DNA from: Diprion similis
Taxonomy: Eukaryota > Arthropoda > Insecta > Hymenoptera > Diprionidae
Direction of reading: 5' to 3'
Length of the DNA: 64,000 nt
Assembly: GCF_021155765.1 (NCBI RefSeq)
Contig: NC_060105.1
Span: forward strand, 13,239,001 to 13,303,000
This document shows, piece after piece, positions 1 to 12,419 of this stretch (position 1 is its first letter; each line of letters begins with the position of its first letter). The translations under genes were made by a program, and so were the position numbers. The notes under the pieces are model-generated. The model saw nothing but the letters and a program-made list of their open reading frames with translations. It made no database searches and was not told the DNA's origin.

Positions 1-2071
1 GCATTTTACAACATTGAATCTTACATTTCCTGATTTATTTGGAGATTTATTTCTATTTTCATGTTATAGATGTGTGTTTCGTAGTATTATCAACCTGGAG
101 ATGCGCTTCTGCTCACACGCACGAGCGTGTGTGTAAAAGTGTCGATATTTAATTCGTAAATTCATAATAATAATTCACCCAGAAAAACAAAATGATAATT
201 TCTGTGGCGGTAAATCCAGATGAAATGCTGCGGACCAATTGGCCTAGCGCTATCTCTTATAATTCAAAAACTATGCGTCAGACGAGCTTCCGGTAAAGAA
301 ATTCTCGGTTAGATTTCATCCAGGTATCACGCTGGATGATTCGTGGGTCCGAATTTAGGGACACACATTTTGTAGTTTCGCTGTATACCTATATGGCACC
401 GGTTATCAATCCATGTGAATCGGCTTCGATAGTCTTAATCACCTACGTAATTGCGATAGGCTTTGAACAGCGAATTGTCAACACTTCCGTGAACACTACG
501 ATTCGGGTCAATTTTACACTCAAGTGTACACAACCACACGGAACGATTTCAAATTAGTACCGAGTTTAATAAATACTTCTTCAACTCCCTACGCCTTCGC
601 CGTTTTAATTAAGTTTTAATTCACGAGATGAAGAAAAATCTCAAAGGTCTGAAGTTAATTGAAATCAGACCCAGACAGGTTATAATTTTTCAAGCATTGA
701 GATTATACGTACGATTTAAAATAAACCCATTTCTATCCAAGCGGTAAATGAAATTTCGATTATTATTAACAATAAAAGAGATGTAATAATGTAATGAGAT
801 TAATGAACTGAAGGTTATTCACTATACATATAAACATGACGGACACTTTTTCGATGAAAAAGATTGGAAATTGATTACAGAAATTAGAGAGATGGTACGA
901 AGATTGCTAAGATTACAACGAGATTACAAATATTATAGGAATTAGAAAAATTATAGAAGCTGCAGAAATGAGTTTGATTATTAAAAAAAAAAATATATTA
1001 CGCGGCATGATAACGAATTACAGAAATTGTAAGTGATTACAGAGATTACCAGTATCTCAAAGATTACAAAAGCCAAGATTTATAGTACGAAAGAGAAAAT
1101 TACAATTAATCACAATATTACCAGGATTTTAAGTATTACAGAAGATGGCACGTAAAATATAACTTATAGATCACAATAAAATTAAAACGGACTCCAAAGA
1201 TTGCAAGTGATTATAAAGTGTTACAAAAGAATTTAATGGTTTATAAAGATTACAGGATATTAAAAAGAATACAAATATAATACGACGTTACAAATTCTTT
1301 TACCATAATTAAAAACCCAAAAAAAAAAAAATTTCCGGGATACGACGGATCCCCTCCAAAAAATGATAAAAACAAATTTATACTACTAGTTAAATGTATA
1401 GGCTTCCAATTTTTAACTTTCTGCATATGTATCTGTATTATTAGAACTAGAGGGAAAGTTATTGTAATTACACCAAGAATAATGCGTTGAGTTTTCAACC
1501 TATCTCATCGTTTTGAGGTTACGAGAATCAATTCCGATAATGTGCATGCATTTGTACATTTTTATGTGTGATGTGTGATCAACTGTTTCGAGATCGAATA
1601 AATGAATTTCAATGATTTTTATCTTCATGAGTATCGTTTCTCCTCATTCACAGCTGACTAGACTTTGAACAAAATCTGATGATGTTGACTCGAAACCGAT
1701 TGCATTTCTTTAATTTTGTGGAACTTAGAACTACATAGTCGGATTTTTATGAAAATTGCTTGAGTCGTATCTGAATGTCGTACGAATATAAAAACCTTTT
1801 TATCTAAAAAGTTTGTTTTCAAACACGACTGGAATACACATTTTTTTACACTTTTTGAGTATCCCCGGAGTGCCAGCTATGAAGAAATGCATAGTCTAAA
1901 CATCTTATAGATTTGCCAGCTGATTTCGAAAAAATTTAATTTTCTCAACTGGCCCTCTTCCATCAAACCTATGATTATAAAACGAACATGTTAAATTGAC
2001 TGTTGAATTCAACGTTACACCATCTTAAGGCATTGTACATAGTAAGAATTTCAACGACTTTGTTCATTCAG
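1..2071. other. Probable intron or 5' flank of the receptor gene; no coding exon seen
   Basis: AT-rich sequence upstream of the receptor's last exon. The final exon opens with an intron acceptor, so most or all of this stretch is probably its last intron, with earlier exons outside the window. Short open frames here (for example 336-557 and 1250-1498) show no family resemblance and no splice context. Confidence 0.5.
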
Positions 2072-2356
2072 GTACTGACGTGGCTCGGCTACAGCAATTC
2101 AGCTTTCAATCCGATAATCTACAGTATCTTCAACACCGAATTTCGAGAGGCTTTCAAAAGAATTTTGACGAGGGGTGGAAGAGGTCGATGCAATCAACCG
2201 TCAACGAGCGAATGTGGTGAATTCCGATCGGTTATCGTTCAGAAACGAAATGGTTCGATCGTGGAATGCAACATTAGTCCCAGATCGAGTGCCGACAGCT
2301 GCCAAGTAGCTCCAGGCGCAAACAAACATCGTGACACGATTGTCAGCGCGATATAA
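2072..2356 (+). CDS. Aminergic G-protein-coupled receptor, last coding exon (TM7 and C-terminal tail)
   Basis: The exon opens after a clear acceptor (ttcattcag) in phase 0 and encodes 94 residues to a TAA stop. The first 20 residues form transmembrane helix 7 with the rhodopsin-family NPxxY motif (NPIIY). The helix-8 stretch FREAFKRIL follows, as in biogenic amine receptors. The remaining ~65 residues are a polar cytoplasmic tail rich in Ser, Arg and Asn. The [17 protein letters not shown] pattern fits insect amine receptors, and from memory is closest to the Dop1R2 (DAMB) type of dopamine receptor. Octopamine or serotonin receptors cannot be excluded from this exon. Seen: TM7, NPxxY, acceptor. 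Inferred: ligand class. The rest of the gene lies left of the window. Confidence 0.8.
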   Translation, partial: VLTWLGYSNSAFNPIIYSIFNTEFREAFKRILTRGGRGRCNQPSTSECGEFRSVIVQKRNGSIVECNISPRSSADSCQVAPGANKHRDTIVSAI

Positions 2357-2665
2357 TCGCGTCATAAAAAACAGTTACCATATTCTTCAGATGCGTTTCA
2401 ATTCCAATGTCAATATATACTCCACTCCATGTATAGATATGTATAGTAAGTAAGTGCGGACACTTAGATTAATTCTGACATGCGAAACAAAAAAAATTTG
2501 GTAAAAAAATTAAGGTGCAGAGTTACCATTTTTCATTTTCTCATTCTCAATCACTTTCTTCCTTTTTTTACTTGTATCATACATTAGCTCACGCGTCTTG
2601 TAGATATGTTATTAATCGTAGAATAATTTATAAATTTAAGTATAAGTACATACATGTTTAACAAA

Positions 2666-2755
<90 letters not shown>

Positions 2756-5106
2756 CAGTGATCTGATCGTGTCGCAACATTTAACAAGTTTTTAACAATC
2801 AATGAAAATTCATTTCCAATTTCATCTCTAATAGTTGTAGACATTAGAAATTACACACATGTGTAATATCTTTCATCAAGCTGAATCATGTAACAGCAAT
2901 GTCACCTCATTTAGATTTTTATACATTCCATAACCTCTGGTAATATGAGAAAAATATTTGTCTCGATCGAAAGTCGCTCTTTCCAACACCTGCTCGCGGG
3001 TATCGATTTTCTAAGCCTGTTAAGCGTGCACGAAGTGCCCCATTTCCGTACAGAGCAGAAAAAATTTTGGCGCATGCGCACGATTGAAATGCTATGTTTT
3101 ACATATGCGGACTTTCTTTGGATTATGCAGACTTGCGAACAGATATATCTTCGGTTAATGGACACACGTTGTAAAATCGAAATACGCGAACAGCGTTTTA
3201 CCGCACCGTTCGGAAATGGGCAACTTTACGAACGCTCCACAGTTCGAAAATCTAATTTTCCAACCAGGTGTTAGAAAATTGATATTTTTATGGTCTTAGG
3301 GCTACGACAAATATATAACCTTTTTTTAATTTTCACTTTTTACCCTCATGTACTCATTTGCGATCAAAAACCAATAACGCTTGACTCTGAACGCAGACAA
3401 GTGACAATGATTAATTATTCACGTAGCATTTATCTAACAATAAGATACAGAGGTCATCATATGGCCTTTGCTTAGTGCGAATCGATATCTTATTTAGTGT
3501 GAGATTCTATAGAAGTAAGAATTACTCAGTTCACACTTTTTTCCATGGCGTTCCTATCGACCTTAGCGCAAGAGTTTTGCCAAAACATTATTTTCAACGT
3601 AAATGAAAAAAAAGAACAAAAATTTACATTTTCTCGGACGATTAAGAAATCACTAAAATTAATCCTTCTCTTCACACTTTTTTAACGTTTATGAAGTCCG
3701 CAAATTATGACATAGAATGCGAAAGAATTTGGAGAAAAAATACAAGACTCTAAGTATGAATACCTAAATTCAGCCAAAAATGTTTACAGACCGCAAAAGT
3801 GTTGAAATTATTAAATTGAAATGTTTGATAAAATGTTTCAATCGGCTGATAGTATGTAGATGAACATTGCTCACATAGTTACGTTTCAACGACTTTACCC
3901 AACAGTTTTTTAAAACGTTAATCAAATAATTCACTTTGCTAATGAGATAAGAATTTTTGCTTGTGTGCTGCAGTTTTGAAATGCAATAGATCATATTCGG
4001 AGGTAAAATTATGATTAGGAAGACAATCATGTAAAATTAATTTGAGACATATCCAAAACCAGACATACAAATCACAGAGTAGCCATACATATATGTACAT
4101 AGAAATTTAATTAAATTATTCTTATTGGGATGATATCACGTAATAAGTATTGTATCAACACATACGTAAGTGAATAGAGGTTATACCTTTCATAGCCTAC
4201 CTATATTCTATGCAGCTAGTTTTATTATATGGATACGATTGAAAACATGAAACGAGCATTATAATGTTCCAAAATTAGTGATAACCATTTTTTTACGACG
4301 TACAAAAAACTTCGACTCGTACAGGAATTTTAGAAAAAATATACAATCGATGCCAACTTTTCTTTTATACGATATATTGAGTTATTTAGAGATAAATATA
4401 AATCAACAGTATGAGGCAAGAGAAAATTATTCTTATTTACCGTCTGTACTTGACATCGCAGTATTAAAATAGTCACATGTCCATTATTCTGTATACGTTG
4501 TTTATAATATTATTTGAATATATTGTGAACGGTGCAAATCGAAAACTGTACAAGAAATAATGAGACACCGCAGTTGTATATTAAATTGATATAGAGCCGT
4601 TTATTAGTTGCTACTCCAAAGATGTTATGATATCATAAGATAATTGATTAACGCTTGCGAGAATGTAACAAGCAGGCGTGTGAGACAGATTTATTCCGTA
4701 TATCTTGTACATAGACATTTATTTATTTTTCTAAGTGGTACGGTAAATGGGATAGAAGGAACGTATAATCAATAGAGCAATATTCCATTTAGATAATAAA
4801 GCAGTATTTTATATGTATTACGTATAATCTTGACATTTTCAAAATAATCTTCACCAGTAGGTATAGTACAGAATATTATAGAATTAAGTATTGATTGCCT
4901 TCGTGTAAAATCATGCTCTTTACGTTTGGTATTTGTAAATCAACACGCTCAGTCGGATAATAATCTGACGCAGGTTATTTTGAGAAGTTTCCGGTGAAAT
5001 ATTTCGTAAAGAGAAAGAGGCCGTGAAATGAAATATTTCGATCAGTTGTAAGGTGTTCAATTTGAAAAGAAGGATTCAAAACGACTGCTAGAATAAATCT
5101 GTATTT
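2357..5106. other. 3' flank of the receptor and intergenic sequence; nothing recognised
   Basis: Between the receptor stop and the 3' end of the MARS2 transcript I see only AT-rich sequence, one long TA microsatellite and short unsupported open frames (2945-3274, 3290-3475, 3770-4030, 4278-4472). The first part is presumably the receptor 3' UTR. Confidence 0.55.
2666..2754. repeat. (TA)n microsatellite
   Basis: About 89 bases of nearly uninterrupted TA dinucleotides with one TACA interruption near the left end. The minus-strand frame through it (Ile-Tyr repeats) is an artefact of the repeat. Confidence 0.97.
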
Positions 5107-5112
5107 TTTATT
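5107..5112 (-). terminator. Candidate poly(A) signal of the MARS2 gene
   Basis: AATAAA on the minus strand, about 255 bases downstream of the MARS2 stop codon. It is the closest canonical signal I found. Cleavage has not been shown. Confidence 0.4.
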
Positions 5113-5366
5113 TAACTATCAAAGCATTCCATTTTCCAAATCATTCACAGACTAACTTTTTAGTGCATCGTGTTTATCATCTAGTATCGAGTTTTTCTGA
5201 AACATGGAATAATTAGCATAATATTAATGAATAAATTTCTCAAAATACTCTTGTATGTATAAACTTTATGATGATGTATACTACCAAAATGCAAGAAATT
5301 GCTGCCCTCTGTAAATACTATGAATATAAGACTTCCAGTTCGTGTGAAGAACTGCAAAAAGCACAT

Positions 5367-8300
5367 TCACCCTTCTGAATTCATTATCTTCTTAAATAGA
5401 ATGGGTGTATCAGTGGCCAATGTTCCTAAGTTGGATTCCTTGTTACTTAGAAACGCTGGAACTGTATGCTCCCAAGTTCTTTCACTTTTAGGTACATTCA
5501 GTAGGTCCAATACGTTTTCACTCAGTTTAGGTACAATAGGATATAAAATCAATGAGCATATTCTAATACTCTCTAAAACCAATGATATAGTGCCCTTCAA
5601 TTTAGTCTTTGATTCATCATCAGTTTGCTTTATAAGTATCCAAGGTTTGTGATGTTCAACCATTTGATTGGCTAGGTGTAACGTATCCATAACTGAGTCA
5701 ACAACATGATGAAGATTAACTTTGTCATAGCTAATTTGTGCTTCTGTATGCAAACTGTATAATGAAATTATCAGTTCTTTGGCTTCTTGGGTTTGGAGGA
5801 TGTTCACATATTTTGCTGGGTGTGGAATCTCTCTACTAGGATTGATGACACGTCCCGCACATCGACTCAACAAATTTCCAAAAGTGTGTGCTAATTCGCT
5901 ATTTACAACATTTATTGCTTTGGTTTTGCTATAATCTGTGGAATAAAGAGTTCAGTCAAACACTAAACTATGATGTCAACATTTTTTAATATTAGAATGA
6001 TCATATCACACGGAGTTAAAACACTATCAAAGTAAATCTTGATTTTATTAGTCTAAGCAAGTTCGAAAGTCTAATTCAATTTCACAGTAGACAGTTTTTT
6101 CGGAACTTTGCAGTTTCAAGTTTGAATAAATTAAAGGATGTTTACATGAATGTAAAAAAAAAAAAACACGCGTTTCTGTAAATTTATTGTCTACATCGCA
6201 GTGAAGACAACAATTTCGTGCATCACTGCCTAATCATAATTTGCAGCTATTAGATCATGGATATCAAGGAAAACGATGGAAACCAACTTCCTGTAACATA
6301 TAAGTTAGCCAATTAATTCATATGCTTACTTGCATCACTATGTGGTACGGCTTCTCTCAAGAGGAAATATCGCAGACCATCTGCTGTGAGAAAACCCGCA
6401 GCATCAAATGGCGAAATGACATTACCCTTTGATTTTGACATTTTCTGACTATCGACAGTCCAATGCGAGTGACACAATATACTTCGCGGTGGTTCAAGAC
6501 CTGCAGCTATTAAGAATGCTGGCCAAAATACTCCATGGAATTTGAGAATATCTTTCCCAATGACCTTCAACAAATAAAATGTTAATTCGATAATGCAAGG
6601 AACTAACTATAACATATGAATCAAGAATTAACAACTGCATATAACTATATTACATCAGATTTTCGGTAGTCTTTCCAAATATAGTAATAGAAATGAATCT
6701 GAGGCAATTCGAGTGAAACAATTTGAGAATATCAACCATTTAGGAAAGTTTCATACTAAGAACGTTCAAAATGATTCAAATCGGGTGTTTTCAGTCCAAT
6801 TCCAATGTTTTAGAGCTCATTTTGTTCGCTGACGAGACTTCCACAAACTGTCTGAGAGATATTAAAAAAATCAGATATTATTGTACAGTTATAACACGTA
6901 AATATAACTCTTTACGAACATCTATTGTCGTTTACAAGTCATTTCAAATGATCCCTAGAATTCCCTGTGGGAAGCAAAATAAACATTCCAACAGAAACAA
7001 AAACACAAATGTTTAGTCATTTTGAATATTTTAATTGTAAAACCTTTTTTGCAATACATATGATCAGTAACTGATGCAGATTTGCAAATCATAACTCGTA
7101 AAAATGCTGCACTAGCCTAACTCGTGTTTAAAACTTCGCACTCGTCAGGAATAGCCAACTTCCTGTACTAACTGCAAAGTATAATAATCTGAAATTGTTG
7201 ATATCTTAGATTGTTTCATTCAAATTTGCTCAAATGCATTTCTATCAAATCGAAATCTTTCATTTGCATTCACTGACATTGGCGTAAACAACTGCTGGAG
7301 ATTTTTTGAATAGCGTTTTCTTTTTTTTCAACTTTTTGATCTGAACGGTGAGCATTATTCATCCCTAAATTCAGTTTTTGTACTTTTGTTTGAATTAGGA
7401 TACTAACCTGTACTGCAGGAGGCCAGAATTCCTGATACCTTTTCTCAGGGTATCCGAGGGCTGTTAAATAATTTACCAAAGCATCTAACCACACATATAT
7501 ACTTTGTGATTTATCCTCAGGAACTGGGACACCCCATGGTGCCCTAGTAATTGGCCTGGAAATACTAAGGTCTTCCAAACAAGTACCCTCTTCAATCCAG
7601 TCTGACAAAATCTTATGAAACTTTACCGGTTGGACTACGCTATCTGGAAATTGTTGAAGCAGCCAATTGAAATCAATTATTGAACCGACGAGGAAAGGTA
7701 TCGATGTCCTCCCCGCCCTATTTCGTTCAATTTAGGATATGTTATTCTTCATCAAAATTTAAGCGACGCCTACTTTTTCTTAACGGTGGAAAACGGTTTG
7801 AAGGAATGAAATCAACCCCCAAAGTTGGTAATTTCCAGCAGTAGTTTCGCAGTTTCGTATATTTCCAGTTGAGATATTTAAATAAAACCTATTAGATGAT
7901 AATTTTCCTGGTAAATAATGAAAAATGCATTTTGTCCGATTACATTGTTCAGTTATAAATAATTTATAACTTTCAATCCCTGTAATTTTCGACCATTTAA
8001 CTGCATCGTAATCGGATAAAATGTATTTTTCATTATTCGCCATGAGAATTATCCTCCAATTGATTTTATTCAAATACCTCGGCTGGACGCATGCAAAACT
8101 GCTAAACTACCACCACAAAATACGTGTTGCTTAGATTTCGATGAAGAAGAGCATATCCTAAAATGGACGAAATTGAAGGGGGGGGAGGCCTCGATATCTT
8201 TCCTTTTGAGTTATACATGATTGGAAAAATATCTCAAATGTAAATTAAGTCCATTAAGTTTTCTCAATTGGACATTGTGGGTAGAAATCCTCTCAAATTT

Positions 8301-10147
8301 TTTTGAAAAAAGGTTTCAAAAAAATATTTTTTACTTTCTATGACAACAGCTGACTCTTACTGAAATTCTTATATTTTACAAACTTTTTTATGAGAACAGG
8401 GCTTTGAGCCATAATATTACAAAAAAAAATTGAAGAAAGCAAATAATTTTAGGGAACATAGTAAATAAAACTAAGCAGTTATTTACGATAATAGTAGATT
8501 TCTAGGCCACAAATCGTACCTACTAAATTAATTAATGCAGTTGAAGACTGTTTTAAAATATGTATTTTAAAGTATTAACTTCCAACTTCGTTACAGAAAT
8601 GAACGGATTTGAAATGCAGCCAAACGTTAGTGTGTAAATAAATACACTTTCTGTTATATGCACTAGATATGTAATATTTTTCACAGGTCAAGTTTCTGTT
8701 TTCAGCAAATTCCACTTAAAGCAAAAGTTCACAAAGTACGAATTTCCCAAGTTTCCTCGACTTAATTTCTTTCTTTATTCTGAGGGAAAACTGGGGATTT
8801 ATGTATTTACCAATAGTTAGCATATTCAATCAAGATATTTTCAATCTGTTGCTGTTAATATTTGTTTGTCATACCATCCCGGAGCCAATGTTTCAAATCA
8901 TCTTTAAACGCACTGAGTCGAAACTTGTAATTATCTTCCTCAATCCATTCAACTGGGTGGTTTGACTCAGCTGAAACTTTTACAGTTTTCCCTTCACTAT
9001 CTTTGATGTCTTTTAATTGCAAGTTAGTTAAAAATGCTTCATCTGCTACACAATACCACCCTGAGTATTTTCCAGAATAAATGTGGCCATTCTCTTTCAA
9101 CACTTTCTGAAATGTGAGAAGCACATTGAGTATCCCATACAGTGCCAGTAAATTTCAATTTTTGTCTTGATGGGTGGCCACTATTTATCTATTATAAAAT
9201 ATCCTTACAAAATGACTGTTTCAGATATTTCTGGTATAAAATCTGTGTTTTCTATGAACATATTAGTCTTACCCACAATATCATTATGACAGAAATAATA
9301 GCTTTGTCGTGATATTCCAGATTGATATATCTATCTATATTTGGATGCATTCCAGAAAGTAAGGCATAGATTATACAATTGATCACGTCGCTCACGAATT
9401 GAACATTATTGTGAAAAAAACAAGATGCTATCTACCCAAAAATGATGTAAAGCTTTTGTGTGGCGTGGCTCTGTCGTTCTAACGTATTCTGTATATCCAA
9501 CGTCGAATAAGTCGCACATATCCTTAAATTGCTGCGATATCTGTTTACAATACTGTCCAGTATCAAGTTTTGACACTTTAGCAGCTTGCATTACTTTATT
9601 CCCATGCTCATCTGTGCCAGTACTTAGCTGCACAGAGTATCCAAGCATCGACTTATATCTGGCCAACGAGTCGGCTAATATAGCACTGTAAAGGTGGCCT
9701 ATGTGAGGTCCTAGAAAAATGGCAAGTAGTAGTAGTAATGTAAGTTTTGAGCAAGTGTATTTATAAACAATTGAGCTTGACTCTGTTTGAAACATACTTA
9801 CACCGACATTGACACGTGCGGTTGTTTGATATAGTGTGAATAAGTATTTTAAGCATTAATTGATTATCAATTCAAGATAAGTTGTAATTCTCAGTAAGTA
9901 ATTTTTTTCTTATCAAAACTTTATTTTTTAAATGGTCAAAACTTCGATAGAACCGCATTTCAAACTTGGGACTTCAAATGTATACAAAGAGAAGAGGTTA
10001 TGTAAACTTACCGGCATTTACGTAGAATATTGGTGTTGTCACGTAAAAATTTGATGAGGCTACTTTCGAATAATGTCTGTTTAATCTTTGCTTCCATGTT
10101 TTATTCAAGTTAATTACTAACGATTCTAGTATCAACAGCCCACTCAT
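5367..10147 (-). CDS. Mars2: Mitochondrial methionyl-tRNA synthetase (6 coding exons)
   Basis: Class I aminoacyl-tRNA synthetase that charges mitochondrial tRNA-Met. Coding exons, 5' to 3' on the minus strand: 10147-10012, 9710-9436, 9106-8875, 7643-7408, 6564-6330, 5935-5367. They total 1683 nt, or 560 aa; human MARS2 is 593 aa. All junctions are GT-AG and in phase. Residues 1-35 are basic and hydroxylated like a mitochondrial presequence. The HIGH-type ATP motif GPHIGHLYS starts at residue 46, and its first Gly codon is split by intron 1. The metal-free connective region with [10 protein letters not shown] follows. [17 protein letters not shown] is in exon 4, and KMSKS is at 334-338 in exon 5. 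Exon 6 is the helical anticodon-binding domain. The cytosolic enzyme is excluded by length and by the absence of GST-like or WHEP domains. The first Met shown is the best match to a presequence, but the frame stays open upstream through a MITE (see 10189-10323). Confidence 0.94.
6720..7016 (+). repeat. Dispersed repeat family, copy A (left half), in MARS2 intron 4
   Basis: Shares collinear blocks with the copies at 47247-47765 and 39345-39795: CAATTTGAGAA, then AACGTTCAAAATGAT, then a TTTTG-TCGC block, then ACAA-TGTC. Similarity fades before the right-hand inverted repeat seen in the fuller copies, so this looks like a truncated element. Confidence 0.55.
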
Positions 10148-10188
10148 TTTCTCACACTTTAGGCTTACGCCGTTTATATAAAAAATCC

Positions 10189-10323
10189 TTAGGCTGGGTT
10201 CACATACCAGGGGTGGCGCGGTCATGTGGTAACCAATCAAAATGCTCGACATATGTTGTTTATTACATTTCAAGCATTTTGATTGGTTACTGCTCAATCG
10301 CGCGTATGTGAATCCACCCTTAG
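10189..10323. mobile_element. Foldback MITE immediately upstream of the MARS2 start
   Basis: Outer arms are GGGTTCACATAC (left) and GTATGTGAATCCACCC (right). Internal arms TAACCAATCAAAATGCT and AGCATTTTGATTGGTTA are perfectly complementary, so the ~130 bp unit folds into one hairpin. It is flanked by TTAG on both sides (10189-10192 and 10320-10323), a possible target-site duplication. There is no internal ORF. It ends 42 bases before the chosen MARS2 ATG, inside the 5' UTR or core promoter. Confidence 0.85.
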
Positions 10324-10376
10324 GTTGGAATTTCATGAGCAGCAAAACGTTGCCACCATCCGAGCATCCTGATTGG
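10233..10376 (-). promoter_or_regulatory. Cluster of three CCAAT boxes carried by MITE arms upstream of MARS2
   Basis: CCAAT at 10233-10237 and reverse ATTGG at 10282-10286 and 10372-10376 all sit in the context AACCAATCA, a good NF-Y-type core. All lie within foldback elements 85-230 bases upstream of the MARS2 start. The match is only to a short consensus, so function is inference. Confidence 0.35.
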
Positions 10377-10460
10377 TTGACTAACCTAACATAACCTTAG
10401 TTAACAAATCAGAATGCTTGGATGGTGAGAAATGCATCTGTTGCTACTTTTTACTGCTCA
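10336..10460. mobile_element. Second foldback MITE, related to its neighbour
   Basis: The ends TGAGCAGCAAAA and TTTTTACTGCTCA are inverted copies. Inner arms ACCATCCGAGCATCCTGATT and AATCAGAATGCTTGGATGGT continue the hairpin, with a short centre containing TAACCTAACATAACC. The inner core (GCAT...TGATTGGTT) resembles the core of the element at 10189-10323, which suggests one family or nested insertion. Confidence 0.8.
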
Positions 10461-11453
10461 CTTCTCGTGAAATTACATGATTTCAAAATTTTCCAATAAT
10501 TTGCTTCTCTTAGAGTGAACAAAGAACAAGTCATTATGCTTTCAACACTTTTCTGACGATTATGATTATTAGAATTAGTAATTTCACTTAAATTATTGTT
10601 ACGGAAAATCTGTAACAGCAAGTCAGTAATGAAATATTCTCATCGTTTCACTTTTAAGCGTATTCTCTTATACTCTAATATGTATTTTAATCATTTTGAT
10701 AAGTTCATACAAAGATTTTAATAAAAATTAATAGATGATCAACATTGTTTTGAATACCTTATTGTGTTAATATGCTACCCCATTGCGAATTATTGGATTC
10801 ATTTGTCGATACAACTTTAAGCATTTCATAGTGAAACTAGTCCAAACAATTTTATTAATTCTCAAAACTCGCGAATTTCAATAAGTGGGAAAACTATCGT
10901 AACGAATATCAGAAGGGACCGGAGCACAATCAAATAGATGTTATATACATATTTGCGTTATTGTATTAGTTAAAGATAAAAAAGAAAAGTTGGAAGTAAT
11001 CTAAACAAAATAGCTAAGGGATATCAGTAATCAACGTATCGATGTGTACGGGTATCTTACCTATGAGCGATTGTTTTAAAATGTCACATTGAGCTAACAA
11101 TTTGAGTTGGACCTTATGTACTGGTTTATTATATGAGTTTCCTATTTAGTAGATACTTCTAGTAATTAATAAATCAACACACCTATGATTATTGAACAAA
11201 ACGTTCACTGACATCTTTTTTAAAAAAAAATTGTAAAACGTTGCTGAGAAATGTTTTGTAAAAAAAAGGTTTCGTGCGAAGAAAATCTTTTGATGTCTGC
11301 GCTGCAGTAAAATTGTTGGAAATCAGAGCAAAACACTTCTTGCCTACCTATTTCTCAAAGTCAAGTATTGTTGTTCAGAAAAATAACGCAGTTAGTATCC
11401 AAATCTGATTTCACAGTTGTATAACAATGTTCACATGTATCAGATGGCATTAT
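10461..11453. other. Spacer between MARS2 upstream region and ATPAF1 3' end; nothing recognised
   Basis: AT-rich, with no open frame of note and no obvious repeat structure. It should contain the distal MARS2 promoter. Confidence 0.6.
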
Positions 11454-11459
11454 TTTATT
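11454..11459 (-). terminator. Candidate poly(A) signal of ATPAF1
   Basis: AATAAA on the minus strand 55 bases after the ATPAF1 stop codon, a typical spacing for an insect 3' UTR. Confidence 0.6.
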
Positions 11460-11513
11460 CGACTATACATATTACCAAATTATATACAAAATAAATATAA
11501 ATTTGTATGGCTT

Positions 11514-12419
11514 CTAACTAGTATTAACCGCTTCAGAGTTAGGTACAAGTGAAATCGTTTCTAAATTTGCTATTAAATCCATATGTTTGAACTCGTCGGG
11601 TTTCTTAGTGAATTTTTCCAGTAATCTTAGCCGGTCAGAATCATCGGTAGCATAATACAGCTGCAATTCATTCACCAAACACTGAGCTTCTTGGACGTTT
11701 ATTGAGTTTGTGTCAAATTCTCCTCTCATCAATACTAGATCTTTTGTCTCCGCAAGTTCGGCGTAATGCGTCATTGAGAGACACTCTGGAGCATTTTCTT
11801 TGTGAACTTGATACCACAATAACGGAGTCATGTGTATTTCCGTATCATAAAATTGAGACATGATAAATTCATACCCTTCTGAACGAGGCAAGGGGAGCAA
11901 AAATGTAGGATACTGTTTCCCACGCTCAAATAGTTTCTTGTATTGTTCCGCAGACATCGCTCCCGATATGCAGTCTTTTTGCCTGTGATATTCCTGCCAT
12001 ATTTGAATAATCTCATCTCTGTCTTTTCCCTCTATCAGCTCAACCTTCATAACATCGTTAAGACGAGCTTCTTTTTTTTTCAAGCCAGTATCGATGCCTG
12101 GTAAGGACGGTTTTGCCTGAGAAGCTTGCTGAAACTTTCGAACTTGCTCACGTTTTTCTTTATCGACTTGTAACTGCCTCTCTTTCTCCGCAATTTTTTT
12201 CAGAAATTCTTCAGGGCTCGTTTCTTGAAGCTTAGCTATTTTCTCGGCATACTTTTCAAAGTAGGGATTCGTCTTCAATTCGTCTAAAGCCTTTTCGAGC
12301 TTTCGTTCAGAAGTCATGATCGATCTTCTCGACCCTTTTGCTGTTTCTTCAATCGTGATATTCCTCACGACACCAGTCAGAGTCAGCCCTCGTCCCACGC
12401 GAAACAGAGCTACTGCCAT
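11514..12419 (-). CDS. Atpaf1: ATP synthase mitochondrial F1 complex assembly factor 1 (ATP11 family), single exon
   Basis: Uninterrupted 301-codon frame. ATP11/ATPAF1 proteins are matrix chaperones that bind the F1 beta subunit and stop its aggregation during ATP synthase assembly. Residues 1-33 are Arg/Ser/Thr-rich with few acids before IEE, like a mitochondrial presequence. NPYFEKYAEKIAKLQ with a charged coiled coil follows at about 51-95. The family core includes YPTFLLPLPRSEGYEFIMSQ and HMTPLLWYQ. Length and layout agree with ATPAF1 of other animals. The start is well fixed: a TAA codon lies directly in frame before this ATG. The gene is divergent from CkIalpha. Oddity: vertebrate ATPAF1 has many introns, while this copy has none and no sign of decay. 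Confidence 0.93.
   Translation of the reverse strand: MAVALFRVGRGLTLTGVVRNITIEETAKGSRRSIMTSERKLEKALDELKTNPYFEKYAEKIAKLQETSPEEFLKKIAEKERQLQVDKEKREQVRKFQQASQAKPSLPGIDTGLKKKEARLNDVMKVELIEGKDRDEIIQIWQEYHRQKDCISGAMSAEQYKKLFERGKQYPTFLLPLPRSEGYEFIMSQFYDTEIHMTPLLWYQVHKENAPECLSMTHYAELAETKDLVLMRGEFDTNSINVQEAQCLVNELQLYYATDDSDRLRLLEKFTKKPDEFKHMDLIANLETISLVPNSEAVNTS

Noticed and set aside
2584-2844. Open frame with Ile-Tyr repeats
   Set aside because: Translation of the TA microsatellite.
5299-5652. 117-codon plus-strand frame
   Set aside because: Antisense to MARS2 exon 6, which has clear protein-family support.
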